A DNA stretch of 64,000 bases from positions 146,506,439 through 146,570,438 of the forward strand of contig CM041292.1 of the NCBI GenBank assembly GCA_023052935.1. The letters are read 5' to 3'. The stretch comes from Piezodorus guildinii. Lineage: Eukaryota; Arthropoda; Insecta; Hemiptera; Pentatomidae. Below are positions 21,408 to 33,584 of the stretch, piece by piece. Below the pieces are notes generated by a model, which was given only the letters and a program-made list of their open reading frames with translations, was not told where the DNA came from and did not search any database. The position numbers and the translations under genes are program-made. Numbering within the stretch: position 1 is the stretch's first letter; the number at the start of each line of letters is the position of its first letter.

Positions 21408-21744
21408 GGAACGAAATTACAATAAGTATTATTCATACAAGGAAATTGGCCAATTTTGAATGGGTAGATAGAAGATGACTATTTCGCCAAAAATGACACG
21501 GAAAATATTATTATCAAGTGATTACGATATATGTTTACATGAAAAGGCGAAAAAGCTGAATAGGGTTCCACTGCTTTATCTTATAAGTTCATTTTTATAA
21601 CTGTTTACTTTTCATGTTTATTACCAATGAGCACTTTGAACAAATATGATTTTTTTTAATCTTCACTAGCTTTCCACATCAATACGCGGAAGTAAATAAC
21701 AGTAAATTCCTTAATATGATTTACGATACAAATCTTATTTGAGG

Positions 21745-22220
21745 AGAAAAAAAAACTGGTGCGCTCAACACACGACTTTCACTTAACTCTGTTGTTAAAA
21801 TCAATCGAAAAACTTTTAATTGAGGACGGGAATAGATTAAATACATTTTTCGAGAAAAAAAAAAAAGCCAACGAATTAATTTTATTTAATAATCTATTAT
21901 ATATTATTATTCACAATCAGTCAGTTTTATCGGCTCTTCATCACATTTTACGAATTTGTGTATAAGATAATATTTTGATCTGAAATGTTTGGCTTTCTAG
22001 CGGTATATAATACATCTGTATTAAAGCTTTTATGTTCAAAAACACAATATGGCAGAAAAAAAAAAGTTTCCTCTTTTCGCTTTTAGTTGGTTATTGGATT
22101 TGTTTAACATATATATTTACCCGTTTTTCATCAATGGTCAATTTTTTCAAATCTACAAAATTAAAGGTACTTCAGAGGAAGAAAATTTAAACTATCGGCA
22201 TTTGAGCCCAGTCAGACTAA
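21745..22220 (-). mobile_element. MITE-1 family copy, truncated
   Basis: It carries the 3' terminus (CTGGTGCGCTCAACACACGA, CTTTCACTTAACTCTGTTG), the central TTTCAAATCTACAAAATTAA and AGGTACTTCAGAGGAAG, and stops in CCCAGTCAGACTAACTAACC, where the family normally continues into TTTCATTCTGATTG-type sequence. Confidence 0.65.
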
Positions 22221-22317
22221 CTAACCCCTCCATATATAAATAAATACAAAAACAAATTCTATTTATTTTTATTTCAGATAACTTTTATATTTCTAAACCT
22301 TTAATTAATTACTCTAC

Positions 22318-22318
22318 A

Positions 22319-22385
<67 letters not shown>

Positions 22386-22438
22386 GGTTGAATAATAATA
22401 AATTATCAAATTTCAAAAATATATATATATATATATAA
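22318..22438. repeat. (TA)n microsatellites
   Basis: Two TA tracts (22318-22385 and 22423-22438) around a short unique segment. Confidence 0.9.
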
Positions 22439-22439
22439 A

Positions 22440-24465
22440 ACAAAAAGCTTGAGTTGAAAACCTTCATAACAAAATTGGACATGTTGAGGGCTAAAAAATA
22501 TCTGCTTAACTTTCTTATATATTAATGAGTTCTAGAGGTTTGCAAAACCTTTAAAGCAAATAAAAGTCTCGAACTAGTGTGTTTATTTTTATTTCTACTA
22601 GAATATCTCATGAATAAACGAGGGATTTAGTACAATATTTTGATGAAAACAAGCTGTTTGTGATTATTTTAAAATCAGCCTTAAAAATAAATTATAAAAA
22701 AAATTCAACATTCTTAATGATATGGATTACGCAATATGGAGGAAGAAGCGTTATATATTTAAAAAACATTTATAAACACGTAATTATAAAGTACTTGAGA
22801 CGGAAAAATTGATTAGCGTAGCGACAGTTAAGTCAAGAGATTCTTAAGATAGAAAGTTCATAAGCCTTTTTAAAGTTTCAACTCAGACAAATCCACTCGG
22901 CTCAAGGAGGAAAACGGGTGAAAATAACAATACTCGTAGGAATTCGCCTGGGTTAAAAATCTTTAACAATAAATCAAAATTTATTCTCCTGATAAGTTCA
23001 CAATTATTTATTTTCATTGTCGAATTAATGCGAAAGTATATACTACTAATCATACATAACCAGCTGAGACGCTTTGATAAATCATCTGCGCACAGGGACG
23101 TGGACATAGATATTGACGCACATTACATAGACGTGAGACATGAATAATATTTACGAGTGACTACGTTCGGTTTTGGCTAGTTCGTTATAAAAAAAAAAAA
23201 AATTATATAATTTTAATCGCATGAATCATTACGATTAAATTGTTTATTTTAATTAATTGTGAAAGAATTGAGATATCACATTTTGACACAATTAATCTCA
23301 GAAAAGGCTAATGATCAAAATTCAAATTGGTCTCTCTCCAGTGTTATAAATGTATCGCACACTCCGAATGAAAGGGACACATCTCCAAAAATAAGTAATG
23401 TCGTAAATTTAGACATATTTTCTAAAATCTAATCTGCAATCAACTGGTAACAGATATCAACGATTTCTTTTTTGAGGGATTGCTATTCTTTGAAATGAAG
23501 AACTCCAAATACTATTTTTTTTTTGATGGAAATTTTTGAATTGTTCCTTTTTCATTTTAGGTGTTTCTAGTCCCACAGTAAATATCCAACTCTACCATAC
23601 TAAACAAACTATGTGGTATTTGGAATGGGTATACTAAACTCTAAAGACGATGCTATTCAAAACCAGATGTTCACCGAAATGGAAATCCATATTTGTATGA
23701 CTTATTAAACGACATTACTGTGTTTTATTTACACACTTATTCGCGAAAGCAAAACACATTTCTCACACGAAATACAGTACCCCGATTCTCATTAAATAAC
23801 TAGTTTTCACAATCTTTTGGAATTATTAAAGGTTAGTCTTATACCATACAAATGCTATCTTCGCCATTTATTGATCTTAGGCATTGAATCATAAAATAAA
23901 GAAACGTAGAAGATTCCTGACCATTAATATCCTAAAATTAATTTTTTTTTTTTTTTTTAATGGATTATTAGTGTTTTATACTCAGTACCCAGAACTTAAA
24001 AATATTTCAAACATCATTTCAGTTCGACCAACCTCCTTCTTACCTTGTTCTTTATTATTTATAAATTTATAATGGAAAACAGAGTAACCACAATAGTTTT
24101 AATTACTGGTTCCCAACCTGTAGTTCACAGACCATAAATGTGCAGCCAGTCTTGGATAGATTCACGGAACGGGCCCGACAGCAAACCAAATGTATCTTTA
24201 TGATGAAGACTTATTGTTTTGTTTTTTTGAGATATAAATGTTAAATGCCCTTTTAATTATCTAATCTTTAAGGCGCGTGGGAGTAGTTCACCTTACATGG
24301 CTTACTTTCAGGTTCTATGGTCTCATATATATTTAGGGAATGAAAACAAATTTATTGACGATTTAATTATTTTTGGAATGGTCACGCGGTGTGATCTGCT
24401 GAGAGAATACATTCGCAATTCTCGATAAGTTATAAAATATGTTTCCCTTCCTCCCTACATCGCCT
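22440..24465. other. AT-rich intergenic DNA, nothing recognised
   Basis: No reading frame resembling a known protein. T runs at 23516-23524 and 23942-23958. Confidence 0.5.
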
Positions 24466-24469
24466 TTGA

Positions 24470-24790
24470 AGGCTATACGGAGGTTTTTCTGGCCAGGGGG
24501 TGAAGGCGGAGGACAAATGCCGAGTTAAAAGCCCCTGGGACCAGTACGCGAACTTGTAATTATTTTATTCCAAGTTTCAGGTCTCCGGTTGTTGTGTCCC
24601 TCGACCTTTATTAGGTAGGGTCATCTCTCATTACGCTAATTAATGTGAGTGACCATCCTGGGGAGAGGTTGTGGGTGAATACCCACTTAATTATAAGCTT
24701 CGAAAAGTCCTCCAACGACGGGATTCGATCTCACAACCTTTGGCATGGTTAACTAGTGTACTAGACACATACCTACAGGCTTTCCTGACG
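24470..24790 (-). mobile_element. tRNA-related SINE C, copy 1
   Basis: On the minus strand GTGAGATCGAATCCCG (near 24725) resembles a B box, with an A-box-like segment about 40 bp upstream. The 3' half, roughly 24481-24605, matches 32268-32395: both share GGCCAGGGGGTGA, ACAAATG(C/T)CGAG and CTTGTAATT, in the same orientation. The heads of the two copies differ, so they may be two subfamilies sharing a 3' body. Confidence 0.55.
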
Positions 24791-24959
24791 ATTTCTACAA
24801 GAACGTATTATGGATGTTCAAGGTGTTATTGTTTAATCCACATCTTTAAGTTACGTACTAGTTCCTTTTGAGCATTTGATTATATTTTCTAAAGTAAAAT
24901 CCTTTTTAAAAGATATGCTGTAGATGAGGTCGAGCGGGTCCAGAGCTTTTAATAACTTG

Positions 24960-25290
24960 AATTATTAGATGTATATAGTCCTGACAGGATGACAACAAAA
25001 AACCGAAGAGCCAACTTAATAGGAGACGGCTTCTTTGTCGACGACGGGGAAGATGAATGGAGCCGTATTGCTTGGGCCGGGGAGAAAAGAGAAGCCGATG
25101 CCAGGACCTTATTGTCGGCGGCACACAATATCGTGCCCCGTTCACCTTGGCCACCTCCCACCGTCTCCACAACTGCGTCGTTCCTCTCAGTCGTTCAGAG
25201 ATCTTGTAAAGCGAATTAAAATACAACTAGTGCTCCAAAAAACAAAAGAAAAACGCCGTGTTGTGGAACGTTAACAGGTTCAAGGTCGCG
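24960..25290 (+). other. GC-richer segment with open frames, identity unknown
   Basis: This 300-bp block is clearly less AT-rich than its surroundings and is open in several frames on both strands. One plus-strand frame contains G-D-G-F-F-V-D-D-G-E-D-E-W; another ends in R-D-L-V-K-R-I-K-I-Q-L-V-L-Q-K. The latter matches, weakly, the translation of the tandem repeat units just downstream (S-I-K-L-R-R-V-L-E-K). I do not recognise either. No start context, splice sites or homology can be asserted. It may be an exon fragment or part of an unknown repeat. Confidence 0.3.
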
Positions 25291-26660
25291 CCCGAGAAGG
25301 CGGTATTTATTATGAAAAAATGAATAAATAATGAAAGTGCTCTGGAATGTAATTTGATCGGAGGTGATAAACCACTACGAAGGACAACAACTTGCAGGCT
25401 CCACACTTGATCAAGTAACGGTTCACTTCTCCTATGAAATATAATATCCTCACAATTTACGTTATTCTTCAATTTGATTTGCGTATTCTTATCAGTTGTT
25501 AAATGAGCAGTGACCTTCCTCAAAGAATTCATTAGTTTACATCATCAATTTTTTTAAAACCTTTTTGACGTTCCGGGTGTGTCCTCACTTTATTTAAGAT
25601 TGCACTTGGTTCAAATTCTGAAGCTATATCCATTCCTATTTTACGAATCGATTAAACTATATAGAGCGCTAGAAAAACAAAAAAAAACAAAAAAAAAAAA
25701 CAGAAGAAAAACCAAGAATCGAGAAACGTTTACAAGTTTAAGAGGAAATGTCTTTAGTATGAAGTGGTACTTCTGGTAAGCTAACTTTTTTGTAGGCATT
25801 AGCTCATCTATAATAATAATATGACAAAACTGATACACTAAAAGTAATAATGTCCTCTCCTTGTAAAAATCTGGTGCGCGTTTGATTGTTTGGACTAAGA
25901 GGACCTTAAAAATATTTCACCAATATATATCATATAAAGAAAAGGGTAAGTGATAAAAACCCGGTTTAGTGTATAATTTACGCGATTCTTCAATTTGATT
26001 TACGTAGGAAATTCTTAGCAGTTGGTAAATGAGCAACAATGGCCTTCCTCAAAGAATTCATTAGTTTACATCACCAATTTTTTTTTTACACTTTTTTGAC
26101 GTTCCGTGTGTGTCCTCGCTTTATTCAATATCGAATGCTGTATCCATTCCTATTTTACGAATCGATCAAACTACGTAGAGTGTTGGAAAAAAACCCAGAA
26201 GAAAAACACCGAGTCCAGGAACGTTTACAAGTTTAAGGGGAAATGTCCTTGGTATGAATTGGCACTTCCGGTAAGCTAACTTTTGTGTTGGTCATTAGCT
26301 CATTAGCTCATCTATAATAATAATATAACAAAAATGATACACCGGAAGTAATTATGACCTCGCCTTGTTCTCCATGTAAAAATCTGGTGGGCGTTTGGTT
26401 GTTTGGACGAAGAGGACCTTAAAAATCTTTCGCCGATATAATAAACGTATATCATATAAAGAAAAGGGTAAGTGATAGAAACCCTGTTTAGTGTATAGTT
26501 TACGTTATTCTGGAATGCGATTTAAATAGGAAATTCTTGGCAGTCGGTAAAAAAGCAAGAATGACCTTCCTCAAAGAATGCATTAGTTCACATCATACAT
26601 TTTTTTCTACCTTTTTTACGTTTCGATTGTACCTGTAGAAACTCTGTTTAGTGTATAATG
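25190..26660. repeat. tandem repeat, unit about 520 bp, 2 full and 2 partial copies
   Basis: The landmark GACCTTCCTCAAAGAATTCA (or close variants) occurs near 25512, 26042 and 26562; ATTCTTCAATTTGATTT near 25465 and 25987; CCATTCCTATTTTACGAATC near 25629 and 26143; CTTAAAAAT(A/C)TTTC near 25906 and 26421. The spacing is 517-530 bp. A partial unit at 25190-25280 precedes and a deleted unit follows to 26660. Units differ by roughly 10-15% with A-run length changes. Each carries the remains of a short frame (F-Y-E-S-I-K-L-x-R-x-L-E-K) of unknown identity. Confidence 0.75.
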
Positions 26661-26661
26661 T

Positions 26662-27050
26662 ATAAATGTATCCTGCTCTACTGCATGTCAATATTACACT
26701 TACTTCTATTGAACAGATCCGGTACCTAGAAGTTCATCTTGAAAAGCAACATATTGCTTGTTCGCAGATAGAGATAAAAAACGTGTTCGACAAACGCTGA
26801 AAAAATCTCTATCCACTACGAAAAACCCATTTATATAAAGACTCATTCGGACCTGCAACATTGACCTATGGGTCCACAAATACGTATTCATCCAAACATA
26901 CACTTAAGTGATTGCTATTTTTTTAAACCCAATAACTTTATTTGCACCTGTAAAATAAATGCAATAAGCAAATGGGTTGTATTTCACAAATATGGAATAC
27001 TTGGCATGGTTAGGCATGAGGGAGGCAGCATCCAGTGGCGCATCCTCCTC
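26662..27050. other. intergenic DNA, nothing recognised
   Basis: No supported feature; it may include the 3' untranslated part of the minus-strand LINE that follows. Confidence 0.4.
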
Positions 27051-27054
27051 ACAT

Positions 27055-27625
27055 TAAGCACAACGATATTTTCAGGTCAGGAGGTGCCTCATCCATCTCC
27101 TTTTCAGTCTACGCCCAGTTATCTTAAATATATCAGTTATACCCATGTTTTGAATAAATTTGTTAACGTCCAAGTAGTTTGTCGTGAAATCGTTTGTAAG
27201 TGAATCGTATGTGATTTGTTGTAGTTGGAATTAGTAATTCGGTATGAGGGGTATCGTTTGAAACATACGGTGGAGAGTTCGTTGTTAGCCTTAAAAATTT
27301 GGATTGAAAGGTTTGTGCTTTTTAGCTCGTCCGTAAATTTGGCAAGCGTATGTCCATATAAGTTTTAGTAAACAAGTATATACGTTAAGCTTCTGTCTAA
27401 TGTGTAATTTAGAGCGTCTGTGTAGTATCGAATATAATAATCTGAGTCGAAAGTTTAGGGTTTTATGTTTTGTCTTGACGTGTGGGCCCCATGTCAATCT
27501 TGTGTCAAAAATTAGTCCTAAGTACGTTACCTTGTTTAATTGCGGTAAAGGGTTATTGTCCATGTAAACTAAGGGGCAGGTTCCGCATCTATAAGTGATT
27601 ATTGTAGATAATAATTTCAATAGTT
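27055..27625 (-). pseudogene. Jockey-like LINE ORF2, C-terminal third
   Basis: On the minus strand, C-P-L-V-Y-M-D-N-N-P-L-P-Q-L-N-K then Y-L-G-L-I-F-D-T-R-L-T-W is the conserved block after the reverse transcriptase palm, followed by L-N-F-R-L-R-L-L-Y-S-I-L, S-K-L-H-I-R-Q-K and L-I-W-T-Y-A-C-Q-I-Y-G-R-A-K. The frame stops at 27291. Further down a separate frame shows G-R-R-L-K-R-R-W-M-R-H-L, the basic C-terminal tail, so a deletion or frameshift splits the gene. Reverse transcriptase and endonuclease are absent. The 5' truncation point lies against a MITE-1 copy. Confidence 0.75.
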
Positions 27626-28060
27626 TGATAATTTTATCTTTAAAAAAAAAAAAAAAAACCTGTACCACTACAACCCATGAAGGGTCTTGGGCTCAGTACA
27701 TATAGAGATTCGTACTGTTTCTAGGCCAACGGCAGTGCAATGAGGTGATTAGGCCTTAATCACGCTCAGCCGCCAGGTTTTTCCCCAATTAATTTGGGTA
27801 CCCACTTAATAGAGGCTGGGTCTGCCCCAGGAGGGTCTCCATACCCTAGGGTCGCCCCCCGACTGAATTAACAGAATAAATAATATTCTGCCACAGGCGG
27901 GATTCGAACCCAGGACCCGGAGCACAGCAGACTAGTGCTCTATCCACTAGACCACGCCCCTCCCTTATTTTATCTTTAACACATGTTTTTATCAGATCTC
28001 AATTAATTTTATTAACGTTTTTTCTAAGTTTAAGTCGTGTTTTGCGGGCACCAATTTTTA
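27590..28060 (+). mobile_element. MITE-1 family copy (3' part) interrupted by SINE A
   Basis: GATTATTGTAGATAATAA, then (after the SINE) AACACATGTTTTTATCAG, TTTTATTAACGTTTTTTC and AAGTCGTGTTTTGCGGGCAC, are the family's 3' third in order. The SINE at 27644-27966 sits between ATTTTATCTTTAA repeats. Confidence 0.6.
27644..27966 (-). mobile_element. tRNA-derived SINE A, copy 2, with poly-T tail
   Basis: The reverse complement is the same element as 15381-15707: A box (complement of 27944-27954), B box (complement of 27901-27911), the same body and the same CAGG plus T-run 3' end (seen as A run 27643-27658 on the plus strand). The sequence ATTTTATCTTTAA flanks it on both sides (27631-27643 and 27967-27979), a perfect target duplication of 12-13 bp. 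Confidence 0.9.
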
Positions 28061-31000
28061 TATTATTTTTTAAATTATTATGATGCAAATTTTAATACAA
28101 ATGTTTTGCATTGTGATATGATTTTCTTCTTTGTCAAGCCACTTGCACTATATATTTCAAAATACTGCGTGGCGGCTCCCAGACAACGAAATTCAAGTGC
28201 TAATAATTAACTAATTAAACACTCATTTTCTGGGCCTGACAGTTTGGATTGGGACAAGTGCACTCCATCAATCAGCCCCCAATTCAAATTCATTGATAGA
28301 ACTGTCTTCACTAAGGAAAACTACCAGGACAAAAGATAGAAAACCCGTTATTATCCATGTTAAATTCATTTTATGTTTTCTTTTATCGTGTCAAGGTCTT
28401 TAAATTTCATATTCTGTTGTTAAAATTAATTTCTTGCAAACCAATCCGTGATGTCCATGTTTTCTCAACATTTTCCTCTTTTGATAAGGATATTCGATAA
28501 TGGAGATATTTTAACTAAGAATTTATTACAAAAAACAATATTAATAACGACCTAAAACTAATATTAACCTTAATTTAATATTAGGTTCCTTAATATTGAT
28601 AACCAATCCGCCAAGGTAGCTGTAAGTAGAAAGTGGTATCGTGAGAGACTAGTTCAACTGATACGTAATGTATCATAGCTCCTTAACTTATCCCAAGGAC
28701 AGGTCCTTTCTCGAACTAAATACGCTATAATACTTCATTTTCCGATGTGCTATTCTTTTTGAAAAGCAAGTAATAACGTCTTTTCCTAAAGATCTAAAGA
28801 ATTACAAACATTATAAGATATTGTAATAAATTCCAATTTCACAGCCTTATTGGAATATAATAATATATACTGAATAGGAAAGGATGTAAAACCCCGACAA
28901 TATATTTTTGAATAATAATAATAAAATAAAGCAATATAATTATTACTTTTAAAAATTGAGCAATATTGGGAGAGGGGTACGTCCCCATCGATCCTATTGG
29001 GAAAGATGCAAATGATATATGTGTGTATATATATATATATATATTATATATTATAATATATATATATGATAGATAATATAGATATAGATAGATGATATGT
29101 GGAGATAGATAATAAATAGTAGGGCTGTCGGTAATGCCATTCAATTGATGAAGAACATTCGTTTTTATCAGCTTATTTAACATAATCCTGCTTTTATTCA
29201 AATTCTTTTGCGTACGTCTGATATTAGTTACATCTTTACATTGTTAAACATTACTTTTATGGTTCGTATTAAACATCATTCTATTTCTATTGATTTCGTT
29301 CTTTCCTCACAGAAAAATGATAATATATTTGTATCCGAGATATTAATCTTATCTAGTATACTTGTTTTTGTTAATAGTATTTAAGTTAATCGTCTTGCGA
29401 AGATCTTTAACCATTCGCAGCTTTTTGTCCTTATAACCAAAATAACAACAACAACAAATAATGATCAAATTCAAACAAGATAAAATATACGCTTTCTAAA
29501 ATACAGCAAAAGTTCAGCTGTTCACACGTAAATACAAGTACTCGGGAATTGTTTTGATAACACAAATATAGGAAGAGCTCTGACGGCTAAAAGAATATTA
29601 GTATGGTATCATCTGATAAAGCGAATGTATGATAAGCGGTAAAATTGAAATACTATGTCAAATGGATTATTATTAAAAAAATAAAATAAAAAAATTGCTG
29701 AAAAAACAATAAATAGTAAATTGTCAAGTCTGTCAAGTGGTGTGTTTGTTAAATATTTTGAGGTACAAGGGCAAGGTTGTTTGTCATAGATAAACCTATT
29801 GCAACATATATGATAACCTAAAAGTACATTTGCTTATCTTAAATGGTTAAAAAATTATGTCACTCAAATCATTATTTATCTCATAGTAGCTATGATAATA
29901 CGTCACAATATGTTGGCCCTTTTTAGTGTTATATAATTAATTCTAGTTATAAGATTATTACGGGAATAAACATTATTAGTGAAAAAAAACAAACAGAAGA
30001 ATCTAACACATATAGCCAGGAGGCCCATCCGAAGAAAATGAGATGTTATTTTAGTCCAAGAAACAAGGATAGGAAGTCATCTATAGTTTGTATTAAATGA
30101 GAACAAAATATTTGTGGACAATTTTCGGTTTACTATTGCAAAAATTGTGCCTAATTGTAGCTTTGCATACTTTCTTTACAATATAAAAGTTTCATTTTTT
30201 TAATCATTTTCTGTTTTTAAATATAATAAACTTTGAGATAAGGAATTTTTTTATATATTATTTTACAAATGTTTTCATTGCTTAGAAAATATCATTAAAA
30301 AAAAAAGAAGGTATTATTAAAATGAATTTAATGATATCTGGAATTTATTCAATTTTATAAACATCCCTTCGTAAGAAACGTATTGAAAATAGGTTGAATT
30401 AACGTATTTTACAAGAATAAACAATTCTAGATGTTTCAGGATAAAAAAAAAAATTGAGGTCTGGGGTCACCTCACCAATTCTGACTATAAATTTCATCTC
30501 ACCAGCTAATGCTTAAAATAAGTCATTCACAAGCACTCGAATTTCGTATCGTCGAGTTTTCAATCGACTAATGAATTTATTTAAGAATAAAGTAAATTAA
30601 ATAATATTGCTGCTGTTAAATAAGTGGTGAATAAATAAGACGTTTAGTTATTTTAGCTATGGGAAAAAAAACATATATAATAAACAATGATGATTACTCC
30701 ACAATAATAATTTTAGCAGTTAAAAATTTTGGGTTTTTTATTCCGATCATATTATTATTATTTTAGAATGTTTACTGATATACAGTTTATTTTAATAATA
30801 AAAATAATCAGAAAAATAAAAATAATACTGAGGTTTGTAAAGCCAAATGCCAACGAGAAACTGCAGACCTTGGGCTGCAAATAGGTAGATATATCAATAA
30901 AAACTGATTTCTGAACAACATTTGGAACTTAACAGCAAAATAATACTAAAGGCCAATTTATGCTGTGGCATGAATATGCCTTTTGGCTGGAGATTTTTTG

Positions 31001-32130
31001 TAATTACTTCTTATCTTCAAATTACAGAAGCAATGCTTAATAAATAATATTTCCTATGTAAATTACATTTATTTCAAGATTTTTAATTTGTGTCATCTGC
31101 CATTCCTGAAGTTGATAAAACATTTTTAAATAAGAAAGAACTTTAAAGAAACAAAACCTCTGAAAATATAATCATTACACGACTTATTTCACCGCTTTAA
31201 GTTTAAGCCTCTCAAAATGTAACAAAAGTAATTTGTTATATTTTTTTATTTTCCTCATGTTAGTCCAATGAAGATTTTTTATATGTCCATAAGTTTGAAG
31301 ACAAATTACCTTTCAAGAGAGCATATGAAATGATTTCCCACGGATGTTTTCGATGTAGCAAAATAATACATCAAGGTTAACTGATTTCCATAGTAATATG
31401 TGCAGAATACTTATTAAAACACGTGTAAAAAGTTCAGTACACTGTAGGTTTGCTAATATCTATATTTATTTATTAGTGTACGGTTGTTGGTTTTTTTTAG
31501 GTGAGATGGAGGGGGAGAGAAGAATTAAATTACCAATACAATGTTCATTTTCCAATTTAAAGCGTAAAATTTATCATAATCGAGGTATAATAAATAAAAT
31601 AAAACTTTATTCTTGATATTTATTTTTAAGCTATAATTTATGATTAAAGTATGAGGTCTTGAAGGAAACGGTTTTCATCAAAGACAGTTAAGGCGTTGAT
31701 TTCCAAAAGATACTATATCCATTCTGGGGAATTTTACAGGAAGCGCGAAAATCTCTCATTACTATATTATTAAACCAGCTAATTTTATTCTTTTTGCATT
31801 AAAATCTAGAATTATTTCTTTAATATATTAATAAAACAATATTAAAGTTATGAAATGAAATGTTCTGTTATGATTTAGAATGAAACTAAATGTGTAGTAA
31901 GTATCTTAAGAAATTAATAGCATTTCTAAATCACGTTATTAAAGCACATGAGTGTTCATTAGATACAATCAAATTTAAGATTTAGATAAAACTAAATGAG
32001 GAGAATATAAATATTTAAAAAAATCAATTTCGTAAAAAATGTCCTTTAGTACTTTTGGAAATCAACGTCTCAGTTGAGTCGGCTCATTTTTAAAAACAAA
32101 ATACAATTCAATATTTTAAATATTTCTTCC
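28061..32130. other. 4-kb AT-rich stretch, no gene recognised
   Basis: No frame resembles a known protein and no terminal repeats or RNA genes were seen. It contains an imperfect TA-rich tract at 29024-29100 and scattered A runs (30300, 30445). Confidence 0.5.
29024..29100. repeat. imperfect (TA)n / GATA-rich tract
   Basis: TATATATATAT interrupted by TATTATATAATA and followed by GATAGATAATATAGATATAG. Confidence 0.8.
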
Positions 32131-32133
32131 ATG

Positions 32134-32165
32134 TTTACTTTCACTTAGTTATTTATACGAGTATG

Positions 32166-32231
<66 letters not shown>

Positions 32232-32232
32232 T
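32134..32232 (+). repeat. MITE-1 5' terminus running into (TA)n
   Basis: TTTACTTTCACTTAGTTATTT is the MITE-1 start; within about 35 bp it passes into a (TA)n tract (32170-32230), after which the family sequence does not resume. Confidence 0.55.
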
Positions 32233-32234
32233 AC

Positions 32235-32430
32235 ATTGACGGCGAAAGGCGAAAAAAAAAAAACAGGTTTTTTTCGGGCCAGGGGGTGAGGATGGGGGAT
32301 AAATGTCGAGATAAAAGCCTCTCTAAGCACCGATACCAGATCTTGTAATTTTTTGGTTTCAATTTTCTGGTCTTCTGTGGTTGCTAGGCAACGCGCGTTC
32401 AAAGCTACGTGCGCTAACCCGCTTAGCCAC
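32235..32430 (-). mobile_element. tRNA-related SINE C, copy 2
   Basis: On the minus strand GTGGCTAAGCGGGTTAGCGC resembles an A box and GCTTTGAACGCGC a decayed B box. The body matches 24481-24605 (GGCCAGGGGGTGAGGATGGG and CTTGTAATTTTTTGG). Its 3' end reaches a (TA)n tract. Confidence 0.55.
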
Positions 32431-32431
32431 G

Positions 32432-32499
32432 AATATTGAGGGGAGAGGGGCCAAAAACGATAAGCCAAAGGAATTGTATTAAATGGTAAACAATTATCG

Positions 32500-32572
<73 letters not shown>

Positions 32573-32692
32573 CTACAACAATCAGTTGTATATTGAGGGG
32601 TATATTGTATATTGGGGTATATTGTATATTGAGGGGAGAGGGGCCAAAAACGATAAGCCAAAGGAATTGTATTAAATGGTAAACAATTATCG

Positions 32693-32751
<59 letters not shown>

Positions 32752-32755
32752 CTAC
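32432..32755. repeat. local tandem duplication with (TA)n, unit about 196 bp
   Basis: GAGGGGAGAGGGGCCAAAAA, AAAGGAATTGTATTAAATGG and the following AACAATTATCGTAATATA occur at about 32437-32505 and again at about 32632-32700, each followed by a (TA)n tract and ATCTACAACAATCAGTT. Between them lie three short repeats of GGGGTATATTGTATATT. Confidence 0.8.
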
Positions 32756-33580
32756 AACAATCAGTTAGTTTTATCGGATTTTTCTTGACACTCCAATTTC
32801 GTTAGTAAGATATTTTTCGTTTTAATTTTTAGCTTTCCAAGGGTATATTATACATCTATATTACTGTTCATATGCATTAAAAAAATATTTTTGCTCTATT
32901 CTCCTTTGGTTCAATATCGAATTAGTTGCAAACAAAATGATAAAATTAGTTTTTTCAAATCTACAAAATTAAATTGTTGGTGGAATAATCAGGAGTCAGT
33001 CTTCAGTTCTGCCCTTTAACGTTGGCAAAATTAAAAATATTTAAAAAAAGACTGACTCCTGGTTATTCCAATTATAATATATTTAGAAAAAGACTGACTA
33101 TTCCACCTATAATAGTTTCTACAGTCGACTATACATCCTAGATACAACTACAAAATTAAAGATACATCAGAGAGAGAGAAATTTTAAAATATCGGCATTC
33201 AAACCCTGTCAGACTATTTCAGTCAGAATGAAAAATGTATTCTATCAAGCCCATTAGATTTTATATTGGTAAAGCGAGTTTAATCAAATTCGTTATGGTC
33301 GTTTTCGAGAAAATAGTAAAAAGATGCGAAATGCACCCTATAAAGTAGCTCGTCTGGTAAGCCGATTTTGATAACAAAAAAAGTTGCTGTAATCCATCGG
33401 TGTATAGTTGCTCTAAATATAAAATTTCAGTTTCGTACAACTTTTGGTTTTCGTACTAGACTTACCACACACAAACAGGACTCTAAAACATGTATTTCAG
33501 CTTTGTATAACATGTATTCTGACGATCGCAATATTTTTCAATACTATATATATATATCATGTATAGGCAAGTAATGTAAC
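32749..33580 (-). mobile_element. MITE-1 family copy with a small insertion
   Basis: TCTACAACAATCAGTTAGTT, TTTTTCAAATCTACAAAATT, TCAGACTATTTCAGTCAGAA, CGGTGTATAGTTGCTCTAAA and ACTAGACTTACCACACACAA are family landmarks in reverse orientation. The 5' terminus near 33580 is decayed (CAAGTAATG). A 174-bp unrelated piece lies at 32974-33147. Confidence 0.65.
32974..33147. mobile_element. unknown 174-bp insertion with inverted repeats and 13-bp target duplication
   Basis: CTACAAAATTAAA occurs on both sides (32961-32973 and 33148-33160). It occurs once in the uninterrupted MITE-1 copy at 22.15 kb, so this is a real insertion. Inside, TGGAATAATCAGGAGTCAGT (about 32981) recurs inverted as ACTGACTCCTGGTTATTCCA (about 33051), and ACTGACTATTCCACC recurs again. 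There is no coding capacity. Confidence 0.7.
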
Positions 33581-33584
33581 AAAG

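Noticed and set aside
26868..27203. 111-codon plus-strand frame
   Set aside because: It lies opposite the 3' region of a minus-strand LINE and shows no recognisable motif.
28839..29201. 120-codon minus-strand frame rich in Ile and Tyr
   Set aside because: Composition follows the TA/GATA-rich DNA; no domain pattern is visible.
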